Shown piece after piece: positions 25,675-33,650 of a DNA stretch of 64,000 bases; position 1 is the stretch's first letter; every line of letters begins with the position of its first letter. The stretch lies in NCBI GenBank assembly GCA_004020315.1, contig SAQG01000003.1:1-64000 (forward strand). The letters are read 5' to 3'. Below the pieces are notes generated by a model, which had not been told where the DNA came from, ran no database searches, and worked only from the letters and a program-made list of their open reading frames with translations. This DNA comes from Mesorhizobium sp. (lineage in GTDB: Bacteria > Pseudomonadota > Alphaproteobacteria > Rhizobiales > Rhizobiaceae). The position numbers were made by a program, and so were the translations under genes.

Positions 25675-25959
25675 ATGACGGCGTTCATTCCGATTTCGAT
25701 CTACCTGAATGACAAATCGATGACGATCGCGTCGATAGCCGACGCTGCGAAAGCACTGCAGCAACCATGGCCATCCATGGACAAGCCGTCCCGACTTGAA
25801 GCAATCCGAATGATCGAGGAATGCCTGGCCGGACATTGCAGTCACCAAGCTGCGTTCGCTGCCTTCGAGGCGGCCGCATCTGAGCAGGGCCTTCTTAAGC
25901 AAAAGCCTCCAAGCGCAGGCCTCAGGAAATTCGACGGGGTTGCCGAAGACCTGATCTGA
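25675..25959 (+). CDS. DUF982 domain protein
   Basis: A 94-residue member of DUF982, the rhizobial family also seen at 2736. The hallmarks are the ASIADAAKALQQPWPSMDKP stretch and the helix with EECLAGHCSHQAAFAAFEAA. It is cytosolic and of unknown function. It precedes a cluster of small stress-type genes. A strong hairpin at 26030 separates it from the opposing membrane-peptide gene. Confidence 0.75.
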   Translation: MTAFIPISIYLNDKSMTIASIADAAKALQQPWPSMDKPSRLEAIRMIEECLAGHCSHQAAFAAFEAAASEQGLLKQKPPSAGLRKFDGVAEDLI

Positions 25960-26029
25960 GATGCTGCCGCCCTCGCGATCTTGACCGCTGACAGGCCTCG
26001 CCTGGGCGGACCTGGCCAGCCGTGATTGT

Positions 26030-26065
26030 GGACCACCCGCCAAATCGAGGAATGGCGGGTGGTCC
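26030..26065. terminator. 13-bp perfect hairpin between convergent genes
   Basis: GGACCACCCGCCA (26030-26042) pairs perfectly with TGGCGGGTGGTCC (26053-26065) around a ten-base loop. It lies between the DUF982 gene and the convergent membrane-peptide gene and probably stops or protects both transcripts. There is no T-tract on either side. Confidence 0.6.
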
Positions 26066-26144
26066 CGTATCAGCGCAGGAAGGGACGTAGCTGCGCAGAT
26101 CTCAGTTTCGTTCTTCGGTCCAATCGCCAAGTCCGGTCGGTTCC

Positions 26145-26237
26145 CTAGCTAACGACCATTCCGATCGCCAGGAACGTGATGGAGACGGCGAAGACCGGAG
26201 CGAGTAACCAGCGGGCTTGGTGGACGCTATTTTCCAT
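26145..26237 (-). CDS. 30-residue membrane peptide
   Basis: A short frame with a GGAGGA ribosome-binding site directly before the ATG at 26237. The peptide is a polar N-terminus (MENSVHQARW) followed by a single 20-residue hydrophobic helix (LLAPVFAVSITFLAIGMVVS), the form of a single-pass inner-membrane microprotein. Its upstream region contains a good EcfG-type promoter (26266-26290), back to back with the one serving the DUF1236 gene. No relative is recognised, and genes this small are normally missed in annotation. Confidence 0.6.
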   Translation of the reverse strand: MENSVHQARWLLAPVFAVSITFLAIGMVVS

Positions 26238-26265
26238 GGCTCCTCCCGTGAACTCACAAGCTAGC

Positions 26266-26290
26266 AACCACTGCGGGCAGCCGCAGTTCC
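26266..26290 (-). promoter_or_regulatory. EcfG/RpoE2-type promoter for the membrane peptide
   Basis: On the minus strand GGAAC (26290-26286) is followed after 16 bases by GGTT (26269-26266), so TT falls 18 bases after GGAAC. The expected transcript start would leave a leader of about 20 bases before the ATG at 26237. Confidence 0.6.
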
Positions 26291-26370
26291 GGGTGGCGCG
26301 ATGTCCGGCCTATTACGCGAAAACAGGTGAGACTTAGGTCCCGGCTCGAATCAGACCGAAGCCCAACCAA

Positions 26371-26396
26371 GGAACGTTTGCGGCTGCCTGAGGTTT
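26371..26396 (+). promoter_or_regulatory. EcfG/RpoE2-type promoter for the DUF1236 gene
   Basis: GGAAC at 26371-26375 is followed after 17 bases by GTTT, with TT 18 bases after GGAAC. The ATG of the DUF1236 gene is at 26459, so the leader would be about 55 bases. Confidence 0.5.
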
Positions 26397-26458
26397 GGTG
26401 AGCCTGGCGCGAAGACGATGCCGTTCAGCGCAATAGAGCTCACATAAAGGAGGCACTT

Positions 26459-26758
26459 ATGAGAATGCGTCTTTCCACTGCGGTCGCGGGGTTTCTGCTG
26501 CTGGCCGGTATCGGGGCCGCTGCCGCTCAGGACGTAGTCATCGAGCCTGAACAGGAGACCGTCATCAGGGAATATGTCAAAAAGCAACCGCTCGCATCGG
26601 TGAAAATCCCTGGAGTGGAGCTCAATATCGGCTCGACCTTGCCCGAAACGGTCGAACTTCATGAAGTCCCCGACACTAAATACCGCTACGTGGTGGTCGA
26701 CAACCGGACCGTTGTCGTTGACCCGGGCACACGCAAGATCATCAAAATCATCGAATGA
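26459..26758 (+). CDS. DUF1236 family periplasmic protein
   Basis: A 99-residue exported protein. Residues 1-23 are a signal peptide ending in AAAAQ. The mature part is a single DUF1236 domain with the conserved REYVKKQPLASVKIPGVELN and the YRYVVVDNRTVVVDPGTRKI strands. The function is unknown; the family is common in rhizobia and often stress-associated. AAGGAGG lies five to eight bases before the ATG. The upstream EcfG-type promoter and the divergent membrane peptide suggest a general-stress pair. Confidence 0.85.
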   Translation: MRMRLSTAVAGFLLLAGIGAAAAQDVVIEPEQETVIREYVKKQPLASVKIPGVELNIGSTLPETVELHEVPDTKYRYVVVDNRTVVVDPGTRKIIKIIE

Positions 26759-26833
26759 CCTAAGCGACTGGGAGGACAGCCCGCCGTGCCGAAAGGTGCG
26801 GCGGGAAGTCAAGCGACGAGGAATGTGATCACC

Positions 26834-27034
26834 ATGTCGAACCGTGAGATTGGAGCGTCCCAGGCGCTGCGAATGCGCGTGGCTGACCTCAATGAGAGGA
26901 TGCGCGGCGCCCGGATTACCGAGAATGAACTGAAGATCTTTCGAAAGGTCGCCGCCGTCATGGAGGGCGGCAAGGGCAGAATCGATGCCGACGATTTGAT
27001 TGCCGCATCCTTCGTCGTCGAGACGCTGGACTAA
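26834..27034 (+). CDS. hypothetical protein
   Basis: A 66-residue soluble helical protein (QALRMRVADLNERMRGARIT, ELKIFRKVAAVMEGGKGRID) ending in DDLIAASFVVETLD. The family is not recognised. The ATG at 26834 is chosen over one at 26786 because GAGGAA lies near it. It follows the DUF1236 gene on the same strand with a 75-base gap and may share its transcript. Confidence 0.5.
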   Translation: MSNREIGASQALRMRVADLNERMRGARITENELKIFRKVAAVMEGGKGRIDADDLIAASFVVETLD

Positions 27035-27074
27035 ACAAGCTGCCTCAAAACTCTCCAGAATGCGAAGTGCTGCA

Positions 27075-27287
27075 ATGTCCCTCTCTCCCAGCCTATTCTC
27101 TGTTGGCCTGACTTTCCAATGCCCGCAGTGCAACTTCACCGTCATCAAGAGTGGCAGCTGGTTCCAGGTCGTTTCCCATTACACGTGCGACGGATGCGGA
27201 CGCGAGATCCGGATTACCTATCCCGACAAGCTCGCGATCTTCCAGAAGCACGCGCACTTAGCCACGCCGCCGCCGGGAGCCCGGTAG
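27075..27287 (+). CDS. small zinc-ribbon protein
   Basis: A 70-residue protein with two CxxC knuckles, CPQC and CDGC, spaced about 20 residues apart, consistent with one structural zinc. The segment between them (NFTVIKSGSWFQVVSHYT) is strand-rich. No other domain or membrane segment is present, and nucleic-acid or protein binding is possible. The start is uncertain: the ATG at 27075 gives SLSPSLFSVGLTF as the N-terminus, and an in-frame alternative exists at 27060. It is convergent with the Nramp-like gene. Confidence 0.6.
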   Translation: MSLSPSLFSVGLTFQCPQCNFTVIKSGSWFQVVSHYTCDGCGREIRITYPDKLAIFQKHAHLATPPPGAR

Positions 27288-27359
27288 AGATGTGCGGACC
27301 AAATCCTTCATCGAAAGTGAGCTCGAATTGCCGGCGTATGGCGCGAGCGTCACGGTGAC

Positions 27360-28652
27360 CTAGATAAACCAGGTCGCCACCAGTCCCAAAGAGGCCGAGA
27401 AGATTGCGATCGTAGTAGCCCATCCCAGAGCGTTGGTTGTGCGGCTGTTGACCTTGTCTCCCATAATCCGCCGGTTGTTCGTCATTAGCATGATAAGAAG
27501 AAGCAGTGGCGGCGTGGAAAAGCCCTGCACGATGCCGGACCAGACGAGTGCCTTCATCGGGTTGAAACCCAGGAAATTCAGGCCGACAGCAACCAGCGTG
27601 AAGGCGCCGATCGCGATGTAGAACTTTGGCGCTTCACGCGGCTTGGCATGAAGACTGTGCTTCCATCCAACTGCCTGCGCCAGATCGTATGCCGCACCTG
27701 TCGTCATGACCGGAACCGCAAGGAACCCGACCCCGATCACGCCGGCAGCGAACAGTACGCCAGCGGCTGCACCAGCGAGCGGCTTGAGAGCTTCGGCTGC
27801 TTGAGCGGCGGTCTCTACGTCGTGCTCTCCGGCTTCATACAGCGTAGACCCTGTCGACAGGATGATGAAGTACATGATGAGGTTGGAAAAAATCATGCCG
27901 ATCAAGATATCGCGGCGGGAGCGGCGCAGTTCACCGTCCGTGGCACCTTTGCGCTCCTCCTGCGTCGTTCTCCCCTCGGCAATCTCTTCCTCCACCTCCT
28001 CATTCGACTGCCAGGTGTAAAGATACGCTGAAAGGGTGGTGCCGATGATGGCCACCAGGATGGACAGGAACTCGCGGCTGAACTCGATTTTCGGAACAAG
28101 GGTGCCCCACAGCACGGCTGCCGCATCCGGCTTCGCCATGATGGCTGAGCCGACATAGGCAAGCAGGGCCAGTGCGAGCCAGCGAAAGATGTTGCGTATG
28201 AGCGTGTAAGAGCCCCAAAGCTGGAGAGCAAAGATCACGGCTGCGACTACGATCACAATGAGGGGGATCGGAACAGGAAGGAAGATGTTTATGGATGCAG
28301 CCATGCCGCCGAGATCGGCGGCTGCTTCGATCGTGTTGCCGATCAGCACGCCCACAAGAACAGCCCAGAGCAGCCACCGTGGGTAGAAGTCCTTGATCGC
28401 ATGAAAGAGGCCGCGGCCCGAAACCTGTCCGAGCTTCGACGAGAGATACACGACCGTGTACATCATCGGCAGCGTTACAGGAGCGGTCCAAAGCAGGTCC
28501 GGGCCAAAGCGCGCGCCGGCACTCGCATAGGTACCGATCGCCGAGCAGTCGTCGTCAGCGGCGCCGGTGATAAGGCCGAGTCCAAGTGCTCGCCCTATGC
28601 CGTGTTTCTTGTCTTCCTGTGGTGAAGCGGCGTCAGGATCGCGCTGTGTCAT
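27360..28652 (-). CDS. Nramp-related transporter lacking the DPGN motif
   Basis: A 430-residue polytopic protein with about eleven hydrophobic segments, in the Nramp/APC fold. In true Nramp metal transporters the first helix carries DPGN; here residues 33-45 read GAADDDCSAIGTY, a DDD(P/C)S variant typical of a separate Nramp-related branch, with Cys where Pro is usual. The sixth-helix MPH motif is replaced by FLAVPVMTTGAAYD. These changes argue against classical Mn/Fe transport, and the substrate is unknown. A cytoplasmic loop rich in E and R (EEVEEEIAEGRTTQEERK) follows the fifth helix. The ATG at 28652 is preferred over a GTG at 28661. Confidence 0.8.
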   Translation of the reverse strand: MTQRDPDAASPQEDKKHGIGRALGLGLITGAADDDCSAIGTYASAGARFGPDLLWTAPVTLPMMYTVVYLSSKLGQVSGRGLFHAIKDFYPRWLLWAVLVGVLIGNTIEAAADLGGMAASINIFLPVPIPLIVIVVAAVIFALQLWGSYTLIRNIFRWLALALLAYVGSAIMAKPDAAAVLWGTLVPKIEFSREFLSILVAIIGTTLSAYLYTWQSNEEVEEEIAEGRTTQEERKGATDGELRRSRRDILIGMIFSNLIMYFIILSTGSTLYEAGEHDVETAAQAAEALKPLAGAAAGVLFAAGVIGVGFLAVPVMTTGAAYDLAQAVGWKHSLHAKPREAPKFYIAIGAFTLVAVGLNFLGFNPMKALVWSGIVQGFSTPPLLLLIMLMTNNRRIMGDKVNSRTTNALGWATTIAIFSASLGLVATWFI

Positions 28653-28775
28653 TGCGGCCACGCCGCGCTAGGAACGTAATGCGCAAGCACGACCGAAACG
28701 TCGGGAGCAATTATCCAATAAATGTACCGCAACACGGGAGTGGATCTCATTCCGGCAAACCTTTAACGCTGTTTC

Positions 28776-28800
28776 AACTCCGCAATCGGCTGCATGTTCC
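28776..28800 (-). promoter_or_regulatory. weak EcfG-type promoter match upstream of the Nramp-like gene
   Basis: On the minus strand GGAAC (28800-28796) is followed after 16 bases by AGTT, with TT at the 18-base position. The -10 is weaker than in the other three sites. It is 124 bases before the transporter start. Confidence 0.25.
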
Positions 28801-28937
28801 AGCGCCAGCCGGGTGTTCAGCGCTCGCCTTGCCATGCCGAAGGCGTTCTGCGCTTTGCTGGTCGGCCGGGCCAAAGGTGGGACAGTCTCCATCCTCGCCC
28901 ATGATCGATCCACGATTTCAATAAGCTTGGACTTCTT

Positions 28938-29130
28938 CTAAGCCTTCATCTTTTGACGGAAGCATACCCAGCGTTTTACGAGATATTCTGCTGGTGTGAT
29001 TGTCTGGATGAGTGGCCGATGGCGCGCCAGTCTCGCATCAATGTTTGATATTGCCGAGGCTTGCCCGATCGGATTGAGCTCGGGTGAGTATGGCGGCAGG
29101 AATCGCAGCTTGCGCCGGTTACCCTTATGG
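28938..29130 (-). pseudogene. IS630-type transposase remnant (C-terminal end)
   Basis: The minus strand encodes KGNRRKLRFLPPYSPELNPI, the DDE-region signature seen near the end of IS630/Tc1-type transposases, followed by about 45 residues to a stop at 28938. The expected NPIEQ reads NPIGQ, so the catalytic Glu is replaced, and the upstream two thirds of the gene are missing. No inverted repeats are identifiable. It is a dead fragment between two transporter genes. Confidence 0.65.
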
Positions 29131-29160
29131 CGGGGCAGGGCGGACGGGGTTTTTCCACGA

Positions 29161-30387
29161 ATGACATTGATGGGCGCGGCGGCACTGCTGATCCTGATCC
29201 TGACCTATGCGGGGGTCGCCATCGGCAGCATCCCCGGCCTGCGCCTCGACCGGGCTGGCATTGCGCTGCTCGGCGGTGCGGCGATGATCGCCATCGGCGC
29301 GCTCAGCCTGGAGGATGCCTACCGCGCCATCAATTTCGATACCATCACGCTGCTGCTCGGCATGATGATCGTTGTGGCGCATCTTAAAGTCTCGGGCGCC
29401 TTCCGTGCACTCGGCGCTGTTGCCATCGAGCATGCGCATGCGCCGTTCATGCTGCTGGTGATGGTGACGCTGCTGACCGGGGTTCTGTCAGCATTCCTGG
29501 TCAACGACGCGATCTGCCTGGTCATGGCGCCGATCGTCGTCCACGTCACCCGCGTCATCAACCGCAACCCGATTCCCTATCTGATCGCCACCGCCACAGC
29601 GTCGAACTGCGGCAGCGTCGCCACCATCACCGGCAACCCGCAGAATATGGTCATCGGGGCGCTGTCGGGGATTTCCTATCCGGCCTTCTCGGCGGCCCTG
29701 GCGCCGGTCGCGCTGTTCGGCCTCGTCGCCGTCGTCGTCATCGTGCGTATCGTTTACCGCGCCGAGTTCGCGCGCAAGACCGAGCTCAGCCCCGAAGTCT
29801 ATCGCGGCCGCATGTTGCCGGGCCAAGTGCGCAAGGCCGTGGTCGTCTGCATCGGACTGGCGATCGCCTTCTTCGCCGGCGTTCCGGTCGCCAAGGCGGC
29901 GCTCATCGGCGGCGCCATTCTTCTGGTGACCCGCGCCATCAAGCCGGCGCGCATCTACAGCGAGATCGACGGGCCACTGCTGTTCATGTTCGCCGGGCTG
30001 TTCATCGTCGTCGCCGGCGCCGAGAAGACGCTGCTCACGCCCGACATCATCGCCTCGGCAAAAAGGCTCGGCCTGGACGATGTCTGGCGGCTGTCCGGCT
30101 TCACCGCGGTGCTGTCCAACATCATGAGCAATGTCCCGGCCGTGCTGGCGCTGCGGCCGTTCATACCCGGCCTGGAGGACCCCGAGCGGGCCTGGCTGGT
30201 CGTCGCAATGAGCTCGACGCTGGCCGGCAATTTCACGCTGCTCGGCTCGGTGGCCAATTTGATTGTCGCCGAGCACGCGAGGGTCTCCGGCACACCTCTG
30301 TCGTTCGCCGCCTTCTTCAAGGTCGGACTACCGCTGACGCTGGTTACGCTGCTTGCCGGGACGGCGTGGTTGGCGCTTGGGTTTTAG
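29161..30387 (+). CDS. SLC13/ArsB-NhaD superfamily anion or Na+/H+ transporter
   Basis: A 408-residue inner-membrane transporter with about ten to eleven hydrophobic segments in two inverted halves. The half-sites are SNCGSVATITGNPQNMVIGA (re-entrant loop of the first half) and NFTLLGSVANLIVAE in the second, the paired asparagine-containing loops of the ion-transporter superfamily. SNIMSNVPAVLAL is the matching segment before the second loop. Relatives move arsenite, Na+/H+, citrate or sulfate, and the cargo cannot be told. The ATG at 29161 begins just after the transposase remnant; a longer frame upstream runs through that remnant. Confidence 0.82.
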   Translation: MTLMGAAALLILILTYAGVAIGSIPGLRLDRAGIALLGGAAMIAIGALSLEDAYRAINFDTITLLLGMMIVVAHLKVSGAFRALGAVAIEHAHAPFMLLVMVTLLTGVLSAFLVNDAICLVMAPIVVHVTRVINRNPIPYLIATATASNCGSVATITGNPQNMVIGALSGISYPAFSAALAPVALFGLVAVVVIVRIVYRAEFARKTELSPEVYRGRMLPGQVRKAVVVCIGLAIAFFAGVPVAKAALIGGAILLVTRAIKPARIYSEIDGPLLFMFAGLFIVVAGAEKTLLTPDIIASAKRLGLDDVWRLSGFTAVLSNIMSNVPAVLALRPFIPGLEDPERAWLVVAMSSTLAGNFTLLGSVANLIVAEHARVSGTPLSFAAFFKVGLPLTLVTLLAGTAWLALGF

Positions 30388-30434
30388 ACCGCCGGCGCGG
30401 CAGGCAAGCGGTTTCAGGTGCAGGCCTGATCGGA

Positions 30435-30824
30435 CTATTCGGCGTGGGTGGGCCAGAACGCCCAGATCAGCAAGGCTGCCAGAGCCAGCCAGAGCGCCAC
30501 GATAAAGAACATCCCCATCCTGCTTTGTGGGTGTTTTTCGAGCGCGGCAGCCCGCGCTCGAAACTCGTCCATCAGCGGCGGCGGGACAAACCTTATGGCG
30601 AGGATTACGCCGAGCGGAACGATGATCAGGTCGTCGATATAGCCGAGCACCGGAATGAAATCCGGGATCAGGTCGATTGGGGAAAGCGCATAGGCGGCGA
30701 CCATCCCCGCCACGAATTTCGCAAACCAGGGCACCCGGCGATCGCGTGCGGCGAACCACAGGGCGACGACATCAAGCTTGATGTCGCGCGCCCGGGTCTT
30801 TGCCGCTTCCAGCCATGCTTTCAT
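30435..30824 (-). CDS. YkvA/DUF1232 family membrane protein
   Basis: A 129-residue protein of the DUF1232 family. The core motif AYALSPIDLIPDFIPVLGYI-DD is complete at about residues 44-66, flanked by FAKFVAGMVA before and a second hydrophobic segment at the C-terminus (MFFIVALWLALAALLIWAFW). It is an inner-membrane protein of unknown role. It is convergent with the transporter gene at 29161. Confidence 0.85.
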   Translation of the reverse strand: MKAWLEAAKTRARDIKLDVVALWFAARDRRVPWFAKFVAGMVAAYALSPIDLIPDFIPVLGYIDDLIIVPLGVILAIRFVPPPLMDEFRARAAALEKHPQSRMGMFFIVALWLALAALLIWAFWPTHAE

Positions 30825-30936
30825 AGGGCTATTTTAGCACAGATTATCCGCCGGCACCCGAGCGGACTGGCAGGGTTCGATCAGGGTGAAGCCGTCAGCA
30901 CCTGAAACGACTTTTTTCGAATCAGCTTGGCAAGCA

Positions 30937-32106
30937 TCAAACAGCCGCCGCCGCGGTGAGGCCGCGCGCCAGATCGGCCTTAAGGTCGTCGACGTCCTCG
31001 AGCCCGATCTGCAGACGGATGAGCGGCCCGTCATAAGAGCCCTTGGCGACGACGCGGTCGCCGAGGAAGACCGGCACTGCAAGGCTCTCATAGCCACCCC
31101 AGGAATAGCCGAGGCCGAATATCCTGAGCGCGTCGAGGAAGGCATGCTGCTGTTTCTGGCCGCCGCCCGCAAGGACGACCGAAAAAATGCCGCTCGAGCC
31201 GCAGAAGTCGCGCTTCCAGAGATCGTGGTCGGGATGGCTGGGGAGAGCGGGATGCAGCACACGCGCCACGCCCGGCTGGCCCTCCAGCCAGCCGGCGATG
31301 GCCAATGCGCTGCGCTGATGGTGGTCGAGGCGCACGCCCATAGTGCGCAGGCCGCGCAGCACCTGATAGACGTCGTCCGGCCCGGCGCAGCAGCCCATCG
31401 TGTAGAAGGTCTCGCAGAGCTGTTTCCAACAGGCCTTGTTGGCCGACGCGGTGCCGAGCAGCACGTCGGAATGGCCAGCCGGATATTTCGTCGCCGCATG
31501 GATCGAGATGTCGACGCCGTGGTCGAGCGGGCGGAAGTAGAGCGGCGTCGCCCAGGTGTTGTCCATCATGACGATCGCACCTGCGGTGTGCGCCGCGCTG
31601 GCGATGGCCGGTATGTCCTGCACCTCGAAAGTGTTGGAGGCCGGCGATTCGGTGAACACCACCTTGGTGTTGGGCTTGATCAGCGCCGCTATACCGGCAC
31701 CGACATGCGGATCGTAGTACTCGACCGCGACGCCCAGCCGTTTCAGCATCGTGTCGGCGAAATTGCGGGTCGGGTGATAGATGGAATCGACGATCAGGAC
31801 ATGGTCGCCCGCCGACAGGAAGGCGAGGAGCGGCACCGTCACCGCCGCCAGGCCCGAGGGCACCACAATCGTGCCGGCCGAGCCCTCCAGCCCGTCAATA
31901 GCGCTGGCAAGCGCGTCGGTGGTCGGTGTGCCGCGCGTGCCGTAGGTGTATTTCTGGCTGCGTGCCGCCATCGTCGCCGCGTTGGGATAGAGCACCGTCG
32001 AGGCATGCACGACCGGCGGATTGACGAAGCCGAAATAGTCGTGCGGATTGTTGCCCGAGTGGGCAAGCCGCGTGTTGATGCCCATTTCGTTGCCGTCTTT
32101 TGCCAT
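30937..32106 (-). CDS. metC: cystathionine beta-lyase MetC
   Basis: A PLP enzyme of 389 residues that cleaves cystathionine to homocysteine, pyruvate and ammonia. The PLP lysine is in SIHAATKYPAGHSDVLLG, the substrate-side YGTRGTPTTDAL loop (Y and R) is near residue 55, and the MDNTWATPLYF motif binds the pyridine nitrogen through Asp. The start at 32106 gives the family-like N-terminus (GINTRLAHSG follows). It is divergent from aapJ, an arrangement I recall from Rhizobium leguminosarum. No SAM-II riboswitch is evident upstream. Confidence 0.92.
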   Translation of the reverse strand: MAKDGNEMGINTRLAHSGNNPHDYFGFVNPPVVHASTVLYPNAATMAARSQKYTYGTRGTPTTDALASAIDGLEGSAGTIVVPSGLAAVTVPLLAFLSAGDHVLIVDSIYHPTRNFADTMLKRLGVAVEYYDPHVGAGIAALIKPNTKVVFTESPASNTFEVQDIPAIASAAHTAGAIVMMDNTWATPLYFRPLDHGVDISIHAATKYPAGHSDVLLGTASANKACWKQLCETFYTMGCCAGPDDVYQVLRGLRTMGVRLDHHQRSALAIAGWLEGQPGVARVLHPALPSHPDHDLWKRDFCGSSGIFSVVLAGGGQKQQHAFLDALRIFGLGYSWGGYESLAVPVFLGDRVVAKGSYDGPLIRLQIGLEDVDDLKADLARGLTAAAAV

Positions 32107-32558
32107 TGCGCTTCGCCTCTGATGAAGCGCTAGCCATAGTGCGGCGGCATTGGCCGCGCAACTGTTCGCCATCCGCCAGCCGGCGGACCCTGGATATGCC
32201 AATTGATCCCATGACAACTCAATGACAACTCAATAGTGCGCAGCCTGCCGAAGGCGGATTTCAAAACCCCGGCCCGATTGCGTTGACCGGACTTTGCCGG
32301 CTTTGGTCGCACCGCTGACTAATTTCCAGGCGCGTTTGTCTGCAATTCAGGCATTTGCGGCAATTGGTTTTCGAACTCTTTCGGTTTCGGTCATTTTCCT
32401 TGACCTCACTGAAATAATCGCCTTCGATGCAGTTCGTGAATGGGAGGCAGCGCGTCGGTTGCGATGCGGGTTCTGGGAATGGGCCGGAGCGGGAAGCTGC
32501 GTTCACACGGAAAAAAAGTCAGGTTCGCCTGAAAAAAACAGAAAAGGGTCTGTGGGTT
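32107..32558. other. divergent metC-aapJ regulatory region
   Basis: No gene is present. It holds a perfect 11-base tandem repeat, ATGACAACTCA twice at 32211-32232, and the leader of aapJ. Promoter boxes are not clear enough to call. Confidence 0.4.
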
Positions 32559-33587
32559 ATGAAACACATTGCAATCGGCATTCTGGGCGCCGCCGCGCTT
32601 GGATTGGTGGCTTCGGCCGCGTCGGCGGCCACGCTCGACGACGTCAAGGCCAAGGGCTTCATCCAATGCGGCGTCTCGACCGGTCTGGCCGGCTTCTCGG
32701 CGCCGGACGACAAGGGCGACTGGCAAGGCATCGATGCGGATTTCTGCCGCGCTGTCGCGGCCGCCGTGTTCGGCGATGGCACCAAGGTCAAGTTCACGCC
32801 GCTCAGCGCCAAGGAACGCTTCACCGCGCTGCAGTCGGGCGAAGTCGACATCCTGTCGCGCAACACCACCTGGACCATCAACCGCGATACGGCGCTTGGG
32901 CTGAACTTCGTCGGTGTCACCTACTATGACGGCCAGGGCTTCATGATCAACGCCAAGAAGCTGCCGGGCGTGAATTCCGCGCTGCAGCTTTCGGGCGCGG
33001 CGGTCTGCGTGCAGAGCGGCACCACGACCGAGCTCAACCTCGCCGACTACTTCAAGTCGAACAAGATGGAGTACAACCCGGTCGTCTTCGAAAAGCTGGA
33101 AGAGGTCAACGCCGCCTATGACGCCGGCCGTTGCGACGTCTACACCACCGACCAGTCGGGCCTCTACGGCATCCGGCTGACGCTGGGCTCGCCCGCCGAC
33201 CACGTCGTGCTGCCCGAGATCATCTCGAAGGAACCGCTCGGACCGGCGGTCCGGCAAGGCGACGACCAGTGGTACCACATCGTCAAGTGGACCTACTTCG
33301 CGCTGTTGCAGGCAGAGGAACTCGGCATCACCAAGGCCAATGTCGACGAGATGAAGACCTCGGACAATCCCGAGATCAAGCGCGTGCTCGGCCAGGAAGC
33401 CGATACCAAGATCGGCACCGATCTCGGTGTCTCCAACGACTGGGTCGTCAACATCGTCAAGGCAGTTGGCAATTACGGCGAAATGTTCGAACGCAATGTC
33501 GGTTCGGGCAGCCCGCTGAAGATCGCGCGCGGCATCAACGCGTTGTGGACCAAAGGCGGCCTACAATACGCTCCGCCGATCCGCTGA
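32559..33587 (+). CDS. aapJ: general L-amino acid ABC transporter, periplasmic binding protein AapJ
   Basis: A 342-residue solute-binding protein. Residues 1-22 are a signal peptide ending in ASAA. The mature part has the family-3 binding-protein fold, with GVSTGLAGFSAPDDKGDWQG at the N-terminus, VDILSRNTTWTINRDT and DVYTTDQSGLYGIR. It delivers a broad range of L-amino acids to AapQM. The aap system is the main amino-acid uptake route of rhizobia and matters for amino-acid exchange with legumes in nodules. It is the first gene of aapJQMP. Confidence 0.95.
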   Translation: MKHIAIGILGAAALGLVASAASAATLDDVKAKGFIQCGVSTGLAGFSAPDDKGDWQGIDADFCRAVAAAVFGDGTKVKFTPLSAKERFTALQSGEVDILSRNTTWTINRDTALGLNFVGVTYYDGQGFMINAKKLPGVNSALQLSGAAVCVQSGTTTELNLADYFKSNKMEYNPVVFEKLEEVNAAYDAGRCDVYTTDQSGLYGIRLTLGSPADHVVLPEIISKEPLGPAVRQGDDQWYHIVKWTYFALLQAEELGITKANVDEMKTSDNPEIKRVLGQEADTKIGTDLGVSNDWVVNIVKAVGNYGEMFERNVGSGSPLKIARGINALWTKGGLQYAPPIR

Positions 33588-33650
33588 TCGAAATGTGATC
33601 CGGAAGGCAGCTTTCCTGCCTTCCGGTTTCTCTTTCCAGGGGATGGTCGA

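Noticed and set aside
28668..28913. An 81-codon frame (GTG start) six bases before the Nramp-like gene
   Set aside because: It is placed like a leader gene, but third-position base use is mixed, there is no ribosome-binding site and no family resemblance. The candidate stress promoter also lies inside it.
32107..32290. A SAM-II riboswitch before metC
   Set aside because: The conserved SAM-II core was looked for on the minus strand and not found.
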